Shown: positions 46,289 to 54,402 of the stretch, in pieces
Numbering within the stretch: the stretch's first letter is position 1
How the letters are laid out: each line of letters begins with the position of its first letter
Source: Bacillota bacterium
GTDB lineage: Bacteria > Bacillota > UBA994
Reading direction: 5' to 3'
DNA length: 64,000 nucleotides
Assembly (NCBI GenBank): GCA_018333655.1
Contig: JAGXTJ010000008.1
Location: 62,001-126,000, forward strand
Notes under the pieces: generated by a model
What the model was told of the DNA's origin: nothing
The model's input: only the letters and a program-made list of their open reading frames with translations
Databases searched by the model: none
Position numbers and translations under genes: made by a program

Positions 46289-47548
46289 CTAGTCTGCGGA
46301 TACTAGGGCTGACGCATCAGCCATCATCTTTGCCTCGCGGGGCGCAAAAAAATAGTAGAAGGCCAAGGCGCTTAGTACATAGAGTACGGCGGTGAAGAAG
46401 TAAGGCAAGTTGTAGGAATAAGTCTTCATAATGTGCCCGCCCAGCCGTGCGCTGATGCCCCAGGCTAGTGTCCAAGTCATACTCAGAGCGCTACTCATGG
46501 TGGCACGTTCGGCGGGGTCTAAAATCTCCATGGTGAAACTACTCACCAGTGGGCCGCTCATATTCATCAGCGCGGACCGAAACCAGGCTGCCATAGAAGC
46601 CACCCATAGATTATTGGTCAGGGCGATGGTTAAGAGGAGCGGCACCGACAAAAGCCGAGTAATTGTTGTCGCGCGCACTTTGCCGTAGCGCGCGCCTAGT
46701 AGGGGCGCCGCCAAGATGGCCACCGTAGTAACTAACATCATCACAGAAAAAATAAGACCTATTTCAGCGGCAGTAGCCTGCAGATGATGGGCAAAGTAGA
46801 CATTGAGAAACGGAATAATCATCCCGGCGCCAAAACCCATGATAAACTCTGGCACAAGAAACTGTACTCCAAGCCGCCATGGCGGAAAATTAATGCCTGA
46901 TGCGCGCTTGCCTTTCGCCTTCTCTGCCGCATGCGTATCACGTAGCAGCGCATAAGGAACGACGGAAAGCACCAACAAGAGCGATGTCATAAGCAGTGTC
47001 GCCCTGTAAACTGCAAATGAATCTGGCACATCATTGAGCCATGTCGCCCATAAAAGGGGCAAGGCGCCCCCAAGAAAGCTACCGATGATGCCACTTATAG
47101 TCCAGGTGGCGCCATTGACGCTAAAGAGATGATTTCTCTCCTCGCGCGAGCTGTTCTCCACGAGGAACGGCGAGGAGGTCACCATCATCACCGCTCCAGC
47201 CGCTCCGCCTATAATTGTAGCGGCCACAATGACAAGCTCTGTAGGGTGCAAAATTATGGCCACATGGGTGGCCGCAGCCATGACCGCAGCGCTAAGCAGG
47301 GAGCGACGACGCCCTACGTAGTCGCTGAGCATGCCCGCAGGCAAGGCAAACAACACGCTGGCAAACGACGAAAGCGAGATCATAAGTCCGAGAAAGTCTT
47401 CTCCCAGCCCAGCCTGCAAAATATACAAATTGCCCAGCACTCCATAGACACTCTGGTAAAGGGCTCCGATAATGCCCGCCAGCAAGAACAGTCGCGCATT
47501 GTAACTAAAAGATTTGATCTTCTGCACATAGTCATAGATGAAAGACAT
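46289..47548 (-). CDS. Major facilitator superfamily transporter
   Basis: Twelve-helix MFS protein of 419 residues. The loop 2-3 motif appears as GMLSDYVGRRRSL near residue 70, and a second half starts near 215. The ATG at 47548 has GGGGAGGAAG six to ten bases upstream; an ATG seven codons earlier is less likely. Substrate unknown; drug-efflux or sugar-phosphate roles are possible. A ~60-nt inverted-repeat region (AAGGCAAAA/TTTTGCCTT) lies in its leader. Confidence 0.88.
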   Translation of the reverse strand: MSFIYDYVQKIKSFSYNARLFLLAGIIGALYQSVYGVLGNLYILQAGLGEDFLGLMISLSSFASVLFALPAGMLSDYVGRRRSLLSAAVMAAATHVAIILHPTELVIVAATIIGGAAGAVMMVTSSPFLVENSSREERNHLFSVNGATWTISGIIGSFLGGALPLLWATWLNDVPDSFAVYRATLLMTSLLLVLSVVPYALLRDTHAAEKAKGKRASGINFPPWRLGVQFLVPEFIMGFGAGMIIPFLNVYFAHHLQATAAEIGLIFSVMMLVTTVAILAAPLLGARYGKVRATTITRLLSVPLLLTIALTNNLWVASMAAWFRSALMNMSGPLVSSFTMEILDPAERATMSSALSMTWTLAWGISARLGGHIMKTYSYNLPYFFTAVLYVLSALAFYYFFAPREAKMMADASALVSAD

Positions 47549-47670
47549 AACAACTTCCTCCCCGCTCACTTACTTAGTGTAGCGAAGTACTACCTTTTGA
47601 GCAAGGGTAGAAGGCAAAACTGGTCGCAAATAGAGCTACCTTTTGCTAGAAGGGTCTCATTTTGCCTTAA

Positions 47671-48459
47671 CTAAGGCCTGATCGCGATTCCTTGCTGGCC
47701 CATGGCGGCCCAGCGCTGCAAAAAGACTTCTTTATCAAACCTTCTCTGCCTGCCAGTATAGGGATCGTTCACCACTACCTCTGTTTTGCTGAAACCCACG
47801 AGCAACATGGTGTGACCATTGCCTCGCCACTGATACTCATCACCTGCTGGGGTAAGCCAAGTGCCACGCAAAACCACTGGGAGATTTTCAATGGTGCCCC
47901 AGATGGCAATTGGGTTTCCGGCAATGATCATGTCTTCATACTCACCCCACGGCCTGCCTGTCATATTTACGAGGCGGTCACCAAAGTAGGGCTTAAGCAT
48001 GGCCAACATCGGCTGATGATATACCCCGTAGCTATGCACGGAGTAGGGGCTACCGGCGAACTTTTGCCTTGGGTCCGGTCCATGTCTTCTACCACCACGC
48101 CAGTAAATGTCCCCCTGTGGCATACGAGCAATCCATTCGTCGACACTCTTACTAACTCCATAAAATTCGGCCAGCATTTTAATGGATACGACTTCACACC
48201 CCGTAGGCCAGCGCGGCATTTGATGCACTACCGGTACTCCCTCTATAACAATGGCGTCCCGCAGAAAACGTGCCGGTGCAGGCGTGGGAGAGTTTTCACT
48301 TGCTTTTACGGGGAGCGCAATCTTAGTCTCAGCTCGAGCCTGACGGCTGGCGGGAGCAAGTCGCCTCCCACTCAAGAAGTCCTCTCGCATCACCTGTAAG
48401 GAGGCAACCATAACTGCGCAGAGCAAAAGAAATAGCGCAACTCCTCCTACTGTTTTCAC
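47671..48459 (-). CDS. C39-like cysteine peptidase family protein (Peptidase_C39_2), exported
   Basis: N-terminal signal anchor (residues 4-22), a Pro/Ala-rich linker, then a papain-like C39_2 domain. Catalytic candidates are the Cys in PTGCEVVSIKML (about 90), the His in NGHTMLLVGF (about 219) and the Asp in VVNDPYTG (about 232), in the right order. These proteins act outside the membrane; substrates are mostly unknown. GTG at 48459 suits GGGAGG; ATG at 48465 is the alternative. 262 residues. Confidence 0.85.
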   Translation of the reverse strand: MKTVGGVALFLLLCAVMVASLQVMREDFLSGRRLAPASRQARAETKIALPVKASENSPTPAPARFLRDAIVIEGVPVVHQMPRWPTGCEVVSIKMLAEFYGVSKSVDEWIARMPQGDIYWRGGRRHGPDPRQKFAGSPYSVHSYGVYHQPMLAMLKPYFGDRLVNMTGRPWGEYEDMIIAGNPIAIWGTIENLPVVLRGTWLTPAGDEYQWRGNGHTMLLVGFSKTEVVVNDPYTGRQRRFDKEVFLQRWAAMGQQGIAIRP

Positions 48460-48610
48460 TTGCATCCCCTCCCAACTTAGTAATCGGATGCGTGGCCTCA
48501 TTCTTTAATGCCAGGCTTGTCCGCGCTACGACAACGTTACTACTATGTGCTCGCGAAAAAATTCAGCCTGTGCGGGAAGGTGTTTGCGAAACCGTCATGG
48601 AAGTAGGTAC

Positions 48611-49612
48611 TTACTCGAGCAGCGCGCGTAGCCGAGCCCCTGCCTCTAGGCTTAACTTAAAGATAGCTAAATCGGCCTCTAGCTCTGCTGTCGAGCCAAA
48701 GCCTCCCGCATAGCCATTTAGCCGTGACACCTCGGTGCTGTCTAGTAACCCGGCGAGAGTTTTGTGCTCCGCCTCAACCTCTTTAAAAACTGCGGGTAGG
48801 CGACGCAAGTAGTATTTTTGGTGGTAGGCTTCGGCCAGATGAAACTTGTCCAGCAAGCGTATTTCGGTCAGCACATCGCCATAGCGCATCTGGTACTCCG
48901 CCTTGCTTAAGATAGCGACATCTTGATCTTTTTTTTCGGCGCAGAGAATTAGTGACATATACTGACGGCCATACGCGCGCGCCCGCGGGCGATGACTATG
49001 CCAGAAAATCTCCAGCAATTCTTTGAGCCCTACGCGCGTCATATCGTAATCGATCTGCACCACCTCGGTGTGGTCGCCCATACTGTGGTAAGTAGGACTC
49101 ATGGTTGTCCCACCGGCATAGCCGACACGAGTACGCACCACGCCGTTCACTAGCCCAAACTGGGCATCTGGGCCCCAAAATCAGCCCATGCCAAGCGTGA
49201 TGGTAGAGAGAGGCTTAAACATAAGCGCAGCCGAATTGGTGCAATACCTGAGTCCTAGTGGCGCGGGGCCATCGGTAAAGACATGCCCGATATGCCCCCC
49301 GCAGTTCGCGCAGTTAATCTCGCGTCGCGTCATGCCAAAGCGCAGGTCGACATCTTCTTGCAAGGCCTGCGACGAGAGCGGCTCTGTAAAACTTGGCCAG
49401 CCAGAGCCCGATTCGTACTTAGTGCTAGAGCTAAACAAAGCGGCACCACAAGCCCCGCACACATACACACCTTCTGCTTTGTGGTGGTAGTAGGCGTTAG
49501 TAAAGGGCGGCTCGGTGCCACGCTGCCGTAAACATCGGTACGCCTCTGGGCTTAAAATCTGGCGCCACTCCTCCTCGCTCTTGGCAACGCGAAAGGGATG
49601 TATGTTGCTCAC
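48611..49612 (-). CDS. msrBA: Fused MsrB-MsrA methionine sulfoxide reductase with in-frame UGA at the MsrA catalytic position (candidate selenoprotein)
   Basis: Repairs oxidised methionine, with MsrB acting on the R and MsrA on the S sulfoxide. Residues 1-135 are MsrB: zinc pairs CGACG and CANCGG, and catalytic Cys in RYCTNSAAL. One frame then runs on through TLGMG-[UGA]-FWGPDAQFG into a complete MsrA domain (TRVGYAGG, PTYHSMGDHTEVVQIDY, EAYHQKYYL). The UGA at 49183-49181 is residue 144 and replaces the Cys of the invariant GCFWG. The MsrA part has no C-terminal resolving Cys, as expected of selenocysteine-type MsrA. Full product 333 residues. Without decoding, a 143-residue MsrB ends at that UGA. 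The cupin gene lies 2 bp upstream in the same operon. A disrupted MsrA is the alternative, but the rest of the domain is intact. Confidence 0.8.
49153..49165 (-). promoter_or_regulatory. Candidate bacterial SECIS hairpin
   Basis: Just downstream of the in-frame UGA the message can fold GCCCA-GUU-UGGGC. The apical loop begins with G, 20 nt after the UGA, within the range known for bacterial SECIS elements. The stem is short (5 bp), so this is suggestive only. Confidence 0.45.
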
Positions 49613-49614
49613 AG

Positions 49615-49947
49615 CTAGGCGCGAATCATGGTGAGTAGCATCTTGAACTGGGTGACAGCCTGCAAGGCATGCGGTTCGTGGGCGGGCATGATGATCATCT
49701 CACCTTCTCGCACGCAGAGTGGCTGACCCGAAATAGTTACCTCGGCTTCGCCCTCTAGCACCTGAACCATAGCGTCGTAGGGTGCGGTGTGCTCGCTTAG
49801 CCCCTGCCCTGCTGCAAAAGCAAAGAAAGTAACTGTGCCAATCTTTTTGTTGATGAGAGTACGGCTCACCACCGAAGCCGCCTGATAATCCGCTAAAGTC
49901 GCCGTACATAGCACCTGGCCCCTAATGTTTTCACTTTTGTGTTCCAT
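49615..49947 (-). CDS. Cupin domain protein
   Basis: A 110-residue single-domain cupin: EHTAPYDAMVQVLEGEAEVTISG holds cupin motif 1 (His and Glu ligands, described in parts), and PAHEPHALQAV is motif 2. Small metal-binding beta barrels of this type often act as sensors or isomerases. ATG at 49947 is chosen; a GTG three codons earlier is possible. It is 2 bp from msrBA, which suggests an oxidative-stress context. Confidence 0.85.
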   Translation of the reverse strand: MEHKSENIRGQVLCTATLADYQAASVVSRTLINKKIGTVTFFAFAAGQGLSEHTAPYDAMVQVLEGEAEVTISGQPLCVREGEMIIMPAHEPHALQAVTQFKMLLTMIRA

Positions 49948-50029
49948 GTTTTTCACTCGCTTTCCCGCATTCTATATAAATCTTACCACAAACTTAGTTC
50001 CCCGCAATGGCAAGGAGGAGAGTAAAACA

Positions 50030-50692
50030 ATGCAAGAACATACACGCGAGGTGGTCACTCTGGGCCCTGAGTCACGCTTAAGTATGGCGACCATACTCGC
50101 CGCCGCTTTCCGCCACGACCCCGCCTTTGTCCGCCTGTTCAAGGGCACTACTCCTGATCAGGACGCCCATTATCGCCGCTTTATGGCCACCTGGGTAGAT
50201 AACTCCCTTAGCGAGGGCCACAACCTGCTGGGGGTGAGCATAGACAGGCAATTAGTCGGTGTCGTGGGCTTGGCAGGCTTAAACGGCAGCGCCGTGCGCT
50301 GGTCCCTGCGCCAAATCTTACCCGCCATGTTGAGCATGGTCTGGGGCCTAAATATTGGCGTAGGCCTGGCTATGCTGAAGGCGACCAGACGTCCGCAGCT
50401 TGTCCCCCCTGATTCCTGCGAGTTGTCTATGCTGGCCGTCTCACCCGAGTTTCAAGGGATGGGGGTGGCTCGCGAACTACTCGTCGCAGTAGAAGAGAAG
50501 GTAGCAAAGGACTCTGCCGCCTCAGGCATCTACCTTTACACCACGGCCCTGAGTAGCCTACGTTTCTATGAGCACTGCGGCTACAAGGTTGTAGGGCACG
50601 CCAAGGCGGCAGGGGTGGATGTTTACCACCTCTTCCGCGACAGTGGCGCGCCCAGCATTTCTGCGTCAAGACGGAGCGACGATGCCCCTTAG
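50030..50692 (+). CDS. GNAT family N-acetyltransferase
   Basis: 220 residues. The acetyl-CoA loop is SPEFQGMGVARELL (about 144-157) and the downstream SLRFYEHCGYKVV is the conserved C-terminal motif. AAGGAGGAG lies ten bases before the ATG. The N-terminal ~90 residues (AAAFRHDPAF start) match the group often seen with resistance-type GNATs. Its stop codon overlaps that of the convergent DUF3825 gene (TTAG), leaving no room for a terminator. Confidence 0.87.
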   Translation: MQEHTREVVTLGPESRLSMATILAAAFRHDPAFVRLFKGTTPDQDAHYRRFMATWVDNSLSEGHNLLGVSIDRQLVGVVGLAGLNGSAVRWSLRQILPAMLSMVWGLNIGVGLAMLKATRRPQLVPPDSCELSMLAVSPEFQGMGVARELLVAVEEKVAKDSAASGIYLYTTALSSLRFYEHCGYKVVGHAKAAGVDVYHLFRDSGAPSISASRRSDDAP

Positions 50693-51516
50693 ATGGCCCT
50701 CATGGTCAGTCCGCTCAGCCAGTCGCTTTCTGGCTTGGCTAGCAGGCGGGCATTGTTGTAGGCCATATCGAGCGACAGGCAGGTACGGCCCTGATAGATA
50801 TTGTCTTGCCGATATATAACCAGGGAGACATCAGCCCGGCTTTCGTCCTCCAGACAAATGGGCACCAGTAGCTGCACCGATCCCTCGTAGTACTGCGGCA
50901 CTGCCAGTCGGTAATTTGCTAAGAGCCTTTTTTTAGCAGTGACAACGGCCCCTTTAAAGGCATTGCTGGCGAGCACCCTGTTCTCTAGGCTCTGAAATCT
51001 GGCTGGTAGGCGCTTTATGTTTTCGGGATGATCGATTATATGGTCGACATTAATGCGCCACTCTAGTCGGTAATCATAGACGATATCCACCGTGTTTCTT
51101 AGGTACTGCGCGCGTGCTGGCAAGGGAAAAAACCTGTTAAGACAGGGATCGCTTTCTTTGTAGAAGCCTCGTAGAAACCATTTTTGCTGGTTGGCAATTC
51201 TGTTGGCTACGAAGTAACCATATAGTGCTTCATAGTTAGCGGTGAAGAGACCGGTATCAAAACAGGCATGCTCACCACATTCAAATATAGCCGCGTCTCT
51301 TTCCTTCGCAGTTGGGGCAGCATCGTACTGCTCCTTTAGTCGCTTAAATGTGCAGTGGATATAGTAGTAGAGTATAAAAAATGGCTGACTTGCATCTTGG
51401 CTCGGTAGACTCCAGGTTTCCGGGGACGCCTCGTAAGCCAACCTAGGCAGTAGTTCCTCCGAAAACCTCGGGCAGAAGGCATACTCAAATAGCGGCCAAT
51501 TTCTCTCTTCCCCCAT
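50689..51516 (-). CDS. DUF3825-like protein
   Basis: A 275-residue soluble protein with an aromatic-rich sequence. It reads like the DUF3825 family (opening with WPLFEYAFCPRF; middle FNTGLFT-like FDTGLFTANYEALYGYF; end CLSLDMAYNNARLLAKPES). The function of the family is not established; members occur alone or fused to OST-HTH/RNA-binding domains. AGGGGTGAG before the ATG supports the start. It is alone here, between a GNAT gene and an EamA transporter. Confidence 0.7.
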   Translation of the reverse strand: MGEERNWPLFEYAFCPRFSEELLPRLAYEASPETWSLPSQDASQPFFILYYYIHCTFKRLKEQYDAAPTAKERDAAIFECGEHACFDTGLFTANYEALYGYFVANRIANQQKWFLRGFYKESDPCLNRFFPLPARAQYLRNTVDIVYDYRLEWRINVDHIIDHPENIKRLPARFQSLENRVLASNAFKGAVVTAKKRLLANYRLAVPQYYEGSVQLLVPICLEDESRADVSLVIYRQDNIYQGRTCLSLDMAYNNARLLAKPESDWLSGLTMRAI

Positions 51517-51602
51517 GCACTCACCCCTTCGATTTTTACTTTCACGTCTCTAAGTTATATTTAGCGGCCTACCAGTTTATGACCAAGATGAGGGACATAC
51601 TA

Positions 51603-51635
51603 AGACCCTGCCCAGCGTTTATGCGGACAGGGTCT
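51603..51635. terminator. Hairpin downstream of the EamA gene
   Basis: AGACCCTG / CAGGGTCT, 8-bp stem with a 17-nt loop and only weak T content on either side, about 93 bp after the EamA stop. Confidence 0.4.
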
Positions 51636-51727
51636 GTTCTCGGCTAGGCAAGTAACTGCGGGCCGCTCAAATCTAAGTTCATCTATAGCCAAGGAAGTAC
51701 AGCTAAGGGTGCTGAGAGCGAGAATAA

Positions 51728-52633
51728 CTACTTCGTTGCACCAAAGTAGTTCGCTCCCCAGACCCCGGTGAGTATCATTAAGACCCCTAGACCGCTGTAC
51801 CAGTAAAAGGGTTCCGCTCGCAGAGTAACCCCCGCAAAAACCGCCACCACTGTCCCAACATTGGCGAACACCGCCGATTGAGAAGCAGGTATCTTGGACA
51901 ATGAGTAGTTGACGAGCAAGAAGGCCACCACAGAAGAGAGTATTCCCAGGTACAAGGTGCCAATCCAAACATCAGGGTAGCGCAAGGCATCCCCAAAGGT
52001 GGCCAGAGAGCCAGTCAACATATGGCTGGTAAAGGCCATGGCATTGAATACGATGGCTCCGGTCCACATCATGACAAAGGTAATCTCAAAAGGCGTAAAC
52101 TTGCCCGTGGCCTCGCGCGAGACTATGTTGAAGAGGGCTGCCGCAGTCACGGCACAAAAGAGCAGCAGTAGGCCAAGAAGATTAGCCCCCTCTGCCCCGG
52201 CGTTCTGCATGGTCACAATGACTGCCACGCCGCTGACCGACAGCAAAATAAACTTCCACTGTGTCATGGTCGTCTTCTCTTTTAGGAACAAGGCGCTAAA
52301 GATAGCGACGAGGATAGGTATGAGGGCGATCATCATACCTGCTTGCGACGAGGTGACAAAGCGCAGTCCGACCGTCTCGGTGACAAAGTACGCCACAGGT
52401 TGTAGAAGAGCGACGCGCAAGAGAGGGCGCAGATCCTTGCCCCGGAGCTTTACCTTCACAACCCCACACAGGGTGAGCGCAGTCACCACCACGGCCGCTA
52501 AGGCAAAGCGAAAAGCTAGTAACCGCAGAGGATCCACATAGTCGAGAGCCTCTTTGGCAAAAAGAAAAGAAAAGCCGAATATCGTTGCGAAGCCAACCCC
52601 CGCAAGATATGGTTTCATGCCATGTTCTGTCAC
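51728..52633 (-). CDS. EamA/DMT family transporter
   Basis: Ten-helix drug/metabolite transporter built of two EamA repeats (first SFLFAKEALDYVDPLRLLAFRF, described in parts; second begins near residue 150). 301 residues. GTG start at 52633 with GGGGAGGC upstream. Such proteins export amino acids or metabolites; the substrate is not deducible. It has no obvious operon partner. Confidence 0.88.
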   Translation of the reverse strand: MTEHGMKPYLAGVGFATIFGFSFLFAKEALDYVDPLRLLAFRFALAAVVVTALTLCGVVKVKLRGKDLRPLLRVALLQPVAYFVTETVGLRFVTSSQAGMMIALIPILVAIFSALFLKEKTTMTQWKFILLSVSGVAVIVTMQNAGAEGANLLGLLLLFCAVTAAALFNIVSREATGKFTPFEITFVMMWTGAIVFNAMAFTSHMLTGSLATFGDALRYPDVWIGTLYLGILSSVVAFLLVNYSLSKIPASQSAVFANVGTVVAVFAGVTLRAEPFYWYSGLGVLMILTGVWGANYFGATK

Positions 52634-52839
52634 TTGCCTGCCTCCCCTGCCCGATGAATCTCCTCATATAGACTACAGCAATGGCAGTACTCTTGCAATC
52701 TATTGCATCTTTCTATTTATCGCAGATGCGTCGCTTCGCTGCGGCACAAGGCCGAAGCAGTTGATTTTATTGGGCCAGAGGCGTATGCTGTAGCTAAGGA
52801 ATGCATTGATTCCAATGCAAAACACAGGGGGGTAACGTC

Positions 52840-53115
52840 ATGGAACTTGCCAAAATTACAACTCGCGGACAAATCACTATTCCTGCTGAGATACGTCGAA
52901 AACTAGGTGTCAAGGACGGTGACAAAGTAATTTTTGTGGAGGAAAATGGTCGCATTGTTATGGAGAACGCTGCCATGGTAGCGCTTAGATGCGCGCAGGA
53001 TGCGTTCGCGGGGGAAGCCGAATGCAAGAACCTGAAAACCGAACAGGATATTGTGAACTTGGTAAGAGAGGTTCGCCGCACGGATTGGGAGAATAAACAT
53101 GCGCGTGATGATTGA
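52840..53115 (+). CDS. AbrB/MazE-family antitoxin
   Basis: 91 residues. The swapped-hairpin SpoVT/AbrB domain is at residues 2-45 (ITTRGQITIPAEIRRKLGV, KVIFVEENG). The C-terminal helical tail would bind and neutralise the toxin. It overlaps the following PIN-domain gene by 17 bp, the standard toxin-antitoxin layout. An alternative upstream start is not supported. Confidence 0.88.
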   Translation: MELAKITTRGQITIPAEIRRKLGVKDGDKVIFVEENGRIVMENAAMVALRCAQDAFAGEAECKNLKTEQDIVNLVREVRRTDWENKHARDD

Positions 53116-53493
53116 CACTAACGTTCTCATATCTGCCTTGTTACTTCCCAGCAAACAAATGAATACATTGTTTTACAAAGTGGCTACCGAACATCAGCTA
53201 GTCCTTTCCTCGTACATGTCGACGAGTTAATGCGTGTGGTGCGACGAAAATTTCCCACCAAACTTGAAACGGTGGATCTGTTTTTGAGTCAACTTCCCTT
53301 CGAACTTGTTTACACACCGGCCCACCCAAGGCCTGGTCTCATTGAGATTCGTGATAAAATGGATTATCCGATATTGTATTCAGCAATTACCGAGGACATA
53401 GACGTGCTAATCACTGGTGACAGGGATTTTGAGGAATTGTCCTTAGAAAGACCGACGATCGTCAGCCCGGCGTTGTTTCTCGAAAAGTACTAG
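53099..53493 (+). pseudogene. PIN-domain toxin gene with a frameshift
   Basis: From the ATG at 53099 the frame reads MRVMIDTNVLISALLLPSK, the start of a 'putative toxin-antitoxin toxin, PIN family' protein, and stops at 53228-53230. In the +1 frame the sequence HVDELMRVVRRKFP continues the family without a gap to 53493, including the acidic LITGDRDFEEL motif. A single missing base near 53215-53218 explains it. The intact product would be about 131 residues: an RNase with Asp6 and the later Asp residues as metal ligands. So the toxin is probably dead, unless the base was lost in sequencing. Confidence 0.8.
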
Positions 53494-53554
53494 GTCGGCT
53501 TAGAGTGCAACTTGTCCTCTATTATGTTTGAACCGTTCTCTATGTCTCTAGAAA

Positions 53555-53592
53555 CACGAAGCCCCGCCTACACTCTGAGGCGGGGCTTCGTG
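53555..53592. terminator. Strong hairpin between the PIN gene and the SDR gene
   Basis: A 15-bp perfect stem (CACGAAGCCCCGCCT / AGGCGGGGCTTCGTG) with an 8-nt loop between convergent units, the 3' end of the sugar-acid operon on the minus strand. Confidence 0.75.
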
Positions 53593-53614
53593 CACGCTCT
53601 CGAGTGCACTTTGG

Positions 53615-54376
53615 CTAAAGCAAGGAGCCACCATCGATGCTGACAATACTGCCATTCATAAAGGCGGCTTCGTCGCAGCAGGCAAAAAGCACCGCCTGCG
53701 CTATTTCTTCGTCGCGCCCGAGCCTACCCATGGGCTGCCTACTAATGAATTCAGCGCGCATGGCACTAGGGTCCGGGTGGGCTTGTATTCTGTCCTCGAG
53801 CGAGGGCGTCAGCGTTGTACCTGGACACACACAGTTGACGCGGATATTGTCTTTAAGGTAGTCGGCAGCCATGGCCCGGGTCAAAGAAACGAGAGCGCCT
53901 TTAGAGGCACAGTAGGCGGCGCGATCGGTTATACCTTTAAGGGCGGCAACCGAGGCGATATTGACAATCGCACCGCCACCCGCCTTTTTCATCTCTAGCG
54001 TGGCATACTTGGCTACCAAGAAGGCCCCTTTGACATTGACGCGCATAGTCCTGTCAAAATCGTCCTCCGACGTATTGTCCACTCTACCGGGCAAGACGAT
54101 GCCCGCGTTATTAACCAAAATGTCTATCTTGCCAAATGCTGCCACTGTTTCACCAACCATGCGCTCGGCATCCAGTACCCGCGAGACATCTCCCCCCACA
54201 AAAATCCCTGTGCCGCCTGCTGCTTGCACCAGGCGTAGGGTTTCCTGCCCACCCGGCGAATTTGGTAGGTCGTTAATAGCCACTTTAGCACCCCGTGCCG
54301 CCAACAAGCATGCTGTTTTACGGCCTATACCAGCGCCCGCGCCGGTAATGAGGGCAACTTTGTCGCGAAAATCCAT
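53615..54376 (-). CDS. SDR family NAD(P)-dependent oxidoreductase
   Basis: Classical short-chain dehydrogenase, 253 residues: cofactor loop TGAGAGIG (residues 11-18), NNAGI (89-93), catalytic Ser in NIASVAAL and YxxxK as YCASK (about 155). Asp-free TINDLP-type loop (KVAINDLPNS) leaves NAD versus NADP unclear. Last gene of the sugar-acid cluster, 26 bp from the TRAP large permease. It likely oxidises or reduces a sugar acid; FabG-like or glucose-dehydrogenase-like names would be guesses. Confidence 0.9.
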   Translation of the reverse strand: MDFRDKVALITGAGAGIGRKTACLLAARGAKVAINDLPNSPGGQETLRLVQAAGGTGIFVGGDVSRVLDAERMVGETVAAFGKIDILVNNAGIVLPGRVDNTSEDDFDRTMRVNVKGAFLVAKYATLEMKKAGGGAIVNIASVAALKGITDRAAYCASKGALVSLTRAMAADYLKDNIRVNCVCPGTTLTPSLEDRIQAHPDPSAMRAEFISRQPMGRLGRDEEIAQAVLFACCDEAAFMNGSIVSIDGGSLL

Positions 54377-54402
54377 GTACGCTCCCCCTTAGACGTAATT
54401 GT

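Noticed and set aside
47609-47666. Attenuator or riboswitch in the MFS leader
   Set aside because: An inverted repeat (AAGGCAAAA/TTTTGCCTT) is visible but has no T-tract or known aptamer landmarks, and its long loop makes it weak.
47692-48399. 235-residue plus-strand frame opposite the C39 peptidase
   Set aside because: Shadow of the peptidase gene; no recognisable domain or start signal.
48611-49150. A separate MsrA gene starting at an internal Met (49150)
   Set aside because: This would lack the catalytic motif GxFWG. The frame is continuous with MsrB across the UGA and no ribosome site precedes 49150.
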